In this document: positions 7,344 to 9,765 of the stretch, piece after piece | Numbering within the stretch: position 1 is the first letter of the stretch | How the letters are laid out: the number at the start of each line of letters is the position of its first letter | NCBI GenBank assembly: GCA_902782885.1 | Contig: CACZOW010000003.1 | Location: 1 to 9,765, forward strand | Direction of reading: 5' to 3' | Source of the DNA: an uncultured Ruminococcus sp. | GTDB taxonomy: Bacteria; Bacillota; Clostridia; UBA1212; UBA1255 | DNA length: 9,765 nucleotides | Translations under genes and position numbers: made by a program | The notes under the pieces: generated by a model | Databases searched by the model: none | The model's input: only the letters and a program-made list of their open reading frames with translations | Told to the model about the DNA's origin: nothing

Positions 7344-8546
7344 ATGAAATACCGAAAAGACAAATACGGCAGGGAATTGTCGGTGCTGGGCTACGGCTGC
7401 ATGAGATTTGCCAAAAAAGGCGCATCGATCGATCTCGAAAAGGCGGAAAAGGAGATCCTCTCGGCATTTGAGGCAGGCGTGAACTATTTCGACACGGCAT
7501 ATATCTATCCCGGAAGTGAGGCCGCGATAGGCGAGATCTTCGAGAGGAACAATATGCGCGGCAAGATCAACATTGCCACTAAGCTTCCTCAGTATCTGAT
7601 CAGGAGCCGCGCGTCGATTGACAGATACTTTAGCGAAGAACTCTCAAGGCTGCGCACCGATCACGTTGACTATTACCTGATGCACCATCTGACCGACGTC
7701 GCAATGTGGGAAAAGCTCAAGGCGGTCGGGATCCTGGATTGGATCGGGGAGAAGAAAAAGTCGGGCGCAATAAGGAACATCGGCTTTTCCTATCACGGCA
7801 ACACGGATAACTTCCTGAAGATACTTGACGACTACGACTGGGATTTTTGCCAGATCCAGTACAACTATCTGGACGACGTGTCTCAGGCGGGCGCGGCAGG
7901 GCTGAGAGCCGCGGCGGAAAAGGGGATCCCGGTCATCATAATGGAACCGCTTCGCGGCGGAAAACTTGTGAATATGCTGCCAGATAAGGCCCAAAAAGCT
8001 ATGAAAGACAGCGGCAGAGGATGGACTCCGGCAGAGTGGGCGTTCCGCTGGCTGTACGACCAGAAAGAAGTCACCGTAGTCCTCTCGGGCATGAACTCTT
8101 TGGAAATGGTCGGGGAGAACTGCAGGATCGCGTCGGAAGCGGAAACAGGAGAAATGACCGAAGCTGATTTTGCCGTTCTTGACAAGGTAAAAACCGCCAT
8201 CCGCGAGAAGGAAAAGATCGGATGCACCGGCTGCAGGTACTGCATGCCCTGCCCAAAGGGAGTGGATATACCGGGCATCTTCCGATGCTACAATGCGATG
8301 TATATCGAATCAAAGGGTCAGGGCAGATCTCAGTTCATACAGACTGTTGGTCTTACGAAGGAACCGGCCTTTGCGGCGCAGTGCGTCGGATGCGGAAAAT
8401 GCGAGCGGCATTGTCCGCAGAATATCCCCATCAGAGAAAAACTGAAGGAAGCGGACAAGGCGCTCCGTCCGCTGCCGTACAAGATAGGTATAGGTATAGC
8501 GAGAAAGTTAATGTTCAGGAAGCCGGCGCGTTCTAAAAAAGGCTGA
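7344..8546 (+). CDS. Aldo/keto reductase with C-terminal 4Fe-4S ferredoxin domain
   Basis: A 400-residue predicted oxidoreductase of the COG1453 type. The N-terminal TIM-barrel aldo/keto reductase domain (about 1-285) keeps the catalytic tetrad D50, Y55, K80 and H114 or H115 (motifs YFDTAYIYPGSE, IATKLP, YLMHHL). The C-terminal domain has two 4Fe-4S motifs: C294-x2-C297-x2-C300-x2-C303-P (CTGCRYCMPCP) and C347-x2-C350-x2-C353-x3-C357-P (CVGCGKCERHCP). The combination suggests electron exchange between NAD(P)H, a carbonyl substrate and Fe-S partners; the substrate is unknown. The ATG at 7344 is chosen because GAAGGG (7333-7338) is 5 nt upstream and MKYRKDKYGRELSVLGYG is a typical family start. 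An in-frame TTG at 7278 would add 22 poorly conserved-looking residues and is less likely. No clear terminator follows. Confidence 0.92.
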   Translation: MKYRKDKYGRELSVLGYGCMRFAKKGASIDLEKAEKEILSAFEAGVNYFDTAYIYPGSEAAIGEIFERNNMRGKINIATKLPQYLIRSRASIDRYFSEELSRLRTDHVDYYLMHHLTDVAMWEKLKAVGILDWIGEKKKSGAIRNIGFSYHGNTDNFLKILDDYDWDFCQIQYNYLDDVSQAGAAGLRAAAEKGIPVIIMEPLRGGKLVNMLPDKAQKAMKDSGRGWTPAEWAFRWLYDQKEVTVVLSGMNSLEMVGENCRIASEAETGEMTEADFAVLDKVKTAIREKEKIGCTGCRYCMPCPKGVDIPGIFRCYNAMYIESKGQGRSQFIQTVGLTKEPAFAAQCVGCGKCERHCPQNIPIREKLKEADKALRPLPYKIGIGIARKLMFRKPARSKKG

Positions 8547-8610
8547 TCGGTATTTTATATCCGCTTTCGAGTTCTCCGACTCAGAGTATCGTAAACGTTT
8601 TCAAAGGTCC

Positions 8611-8647
8611 TTATCTGCATATACTATCCATGAAAATATGCAGATAA
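8611..8647. repeat. Palindromic operator candidate 1 upstream of fic
   Basis: Perfect 12-bp inverted repeat: TTATCTGCATAT (8611-8622) and ATATGCAGATAA (8636-8647), with a 13-nt spacer. The shared half-site core is TCTGCATAT. The right arm ends 13 nt before the fic -35 element. Half-site centres are 22 bp apart, about two helical turns, which suits a dimeric DNA-binding protein. It is too far from a coding end and lacks a T-tract, so it is not a normal terminator. Confidence 0.75.
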
Positions 8648-8660
8648 TCCCTTTAACCTC

Positions 8661-8689
8661 TTGATTTTCTGCATATAAAATGGTATAAT
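8661..8689 (+). promoter_or_regulatory. Sigma-A type promoter for fic
   Basis: TTGATT at 8661-8666 and a perfect TATAAT at 8684-8689 with a 17-nt spacer. The predicted transcription start, near 8696, falls inside the right arm of the second palindrome, leaving a very short leader (about 15 nt) before the ATG at 8711. The -10 and spacer lie within the palindrome, so a protein bound there would block RNA polymerase. Confidence 0.82.
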
Positions 8690-8701
8690 TATATGCAGAA
8701 A
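8666..8701. repeat. Palindromic operator candidate 2 overlapping the fic promoter
   Basis: Perfect 13-bp inverted repeat: TTTCTGCATATAA (8666-8678) and TTATATGCAGAAA (8689-8701), with a 10-nt spacer holding most of the -10 box. It shares the TCTGCATAT core with palindrome 1. The two palindrome centres are about 54.5 bp apart, close to five helical turns, allowing cooperative binding or a small loop. The right arm runs into the ribosome binding site (8702-8705). Confidence 0.8.
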
Positions 8702-8710
8702 GGAGATGCA

Positions 8711-9763
8711 ATGATGAGAAAGTTCGATTACGGTTTTCTTGATAATGGACTGCTCCCGGCAAATCTTGTAGAAATAACGAGCGGGATCTATTCTCTGCAA
8801 ACGGCCGCAGGTATCAGGAAAGCGCAGTTCAATTCAACTTTTACGGAACTGGAATCGGTTGCGAAAGTGCAGTCGGTCAAAAGTTCCAACGCCATCGAGG
8901 GTATCGTAACGAGCGATCAGCGAATCGCGGCTATCGTAAACAACAGCAGCGCTCCTTTGAATCATAATGAAGCGGAGATCGCCGGTTACCGTGACGCGCT
9001 GAATATGATCCATACCGGATATGAGCATATTGGTTTCAATGTGCGGGATATCCTTTTTCTTCACGAGACTATGATGACGCCGTCCGGAGACGCCGACGCC
9101 GGCAGATTCAAACAGGCGGACAACATTATTGTCGAGGTAGACTCGTCCGGCAACAGGAAAGTAAGATTCCGTCCCGTTCCTGCCGATGAGACTGCGGCGG
9201 CAATGGAGCAGTTAGAGCTTGCATATCTTGACGCCTGCTCGAATTCAAATATCAATCAGTTGCTCCTGATCCCGTGTGTGATTCTCGATTTCCTGTGCAT
9301 CCATCCTTTCAGAGACGGAAACGGAAGAATGTCGAGGCTGCTTTCTCTATTGCTGCTGTACAAGAACGGGTTCGATGCCGGAAAGTATATCTCTTTTGAG
9401 GAGCAGATCAACAAATATAAGGATCTGTATTATGACGCGCTTAAGCGTTCGTCAACAGGGTGGGATACGAATACCAACGACTATTTCCCGTTTATGCAGA
9501 ACTTCCTGTCAATGCTGTATATGTGCTATAAGGAACTTGACCGGCGGTTTGCCGTCGTACACGGAAAACGCGTCACCAAATCCGCGCGGATCGAAGCAAC
9601 TGTACTCGGCAGCATTGTCCCCATATCTAAAGCAGAGATTTGTTCTATTCACCCGGATATCAGTCCTACGACTGTGGAGGCCGTCCTCGCGAAGATGGTT
9701 AAGGAAGGTCAGATCAAAAGGATCGGTGCGTCGAGAGGCTCCCGCTACATCCGAAACGAATAG
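8711..9763 (+). CDS. fic: Class II Fic-domain protein (predicted AMP transferase) with winged-helix-like C-terminus
   Basis: A 350-residue Fic protein; this family usually transfers AMP from ATP to hydroxyl groups on target proteins. The N-terminal inhibitory helix carries the [S/T]xxxE[G/N] motif as S59-N-A-I-E63-G64, placing it in class II, where the inhibitory glutamate blocks the active site of the same chain. The flap and substrate region is about 131-157. The complete catalytic motif is H198-PF-R-D202-GNG-R206-MS-R209. Residues about 288-347 look like a winged helix (KAEICSIHPDISPTTVEAVLAKMVKEGQIKR), a possible DNA-binding domain. GGAG (8702-8705) is 5 nt before the ATG at 8711; another ATG follows at 8714. 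An upstream in-frame ATG at 8693 lies inside the operator and before the ribosome binding site, so it is rejected. The two palindromes upstream suggest self-repression. No separate antitoxin gene is adjacent. The target protein is unknown. Confidence 0.93.
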   Translation: MMRKFDYGFLDNGLLPANLVEITSGIYSLQTAAGIRKAQFNSTFTELESVAKVQSVKSSNAIEGIVTSDQRIAAIVNNSSAPLNHNEAEIAGYRDALNMIHTGYEHIGFNVRDILFLHETMMTPSGDADAGRFKQADNIIVEVDSSGNRKVRFRPVPADETAAAMEQLELAYLDACSNSNINQLLLIPCVILDFLCIHPFRDGNGRMSRLLSLLLLYKNGFDAGKYISFEEQINKYKDLYYDALKRSSTGWDTNTNDYFPFMQNFLSMLYMCYKELDRRFAVVHGKRVTKSARIEATVLGSIVPISKAEICSIHPDISPTTVEAVLAKMVKEGQIKRIGASRGSRYIRNE

Positions 9764-9765
9764 GA

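Noticed and set aside
8569..8585. GAGT/ACTC mini-hairpin after the aldo/keto reductase as a terminator
   Set aside because: The stem is only about 4 bp and no T-tract follows.
8693..8710. Upstream in-frame ATG for fic at 8693
   Set aside because: It lies inside the operator arm, about at the predicted transcription start, and before the ribosome binding site that serves the ATG at 8711.

Overview
The window looks like chromosomal DNA from an anaerobic member of the Bacillota, probably class Clostridia. The support is the gene types: a YhaM-type exoribonuclease, rubrerythrin, a YdjI-like SPFH/zinc-ribbon protein, peptidase T, an Fe-S rRNA uracil methyltransferase, and an aldo/keto reductase with ferredoxin-type clusters. 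Strong GGAGG-like ribosome binding sites and moderately high GC fit the same picture. No species can be named from the sequence alone. All nine genes are on the + strand and all appear complete. The long minus-strand ORFs are mirror images of GC-rich codon use.

Layout. (1) 33-1543: yhaM (TTG start) and rubrerythrin, 20 nt apart, likely one transcript. (2) 1544-1705: intergenic region with a near-consensus sigma-A promoter, an inverted repeat over its -35 element and a small leader hairpin, driving a 450-residue SPFH protein with three C-terminal zinc ribbons (1706-3058). A strong intrinsic terminator (3079-3123) closes this unit. (3) 3157-6278: pepT, an RlmD/RumA-like methyltransferase whose start lies inside pepT, and an unnamed P-loop NTPase 3 nt further on; these read as an operon. 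(4) 6335-8546: a CorA-type Mg2+ channel and an aldo/keto reductase with two C-terminal 4Fe-4S motifs. (5) 8547-9763: an independently controlled gene for a class II (self-inhibited) Fic protein with a C-terminal winged-helix-like region. Its promoter carries two large perfect palindromes made of four TCTGCATAT half-sites, one palindrome covering the promoter itself.

Most genes are housekeeping: RNA turnover, peroxide defence, peptide breakdown, rRNA modification and Mg2+ uptake. The most distinctive parts are the fic promoter with its palindromic operators, the SPFH/zinc-ribbon protein with its own regulated-looking promoter, and the unnamed P-loop protein, whose base composition is clearly lower in GC than the methyltransferase gene before it. 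I see no mobile element, CRISPR array, tRNA or rRNA, and no clear evidence of a wholly new multi-gene system.
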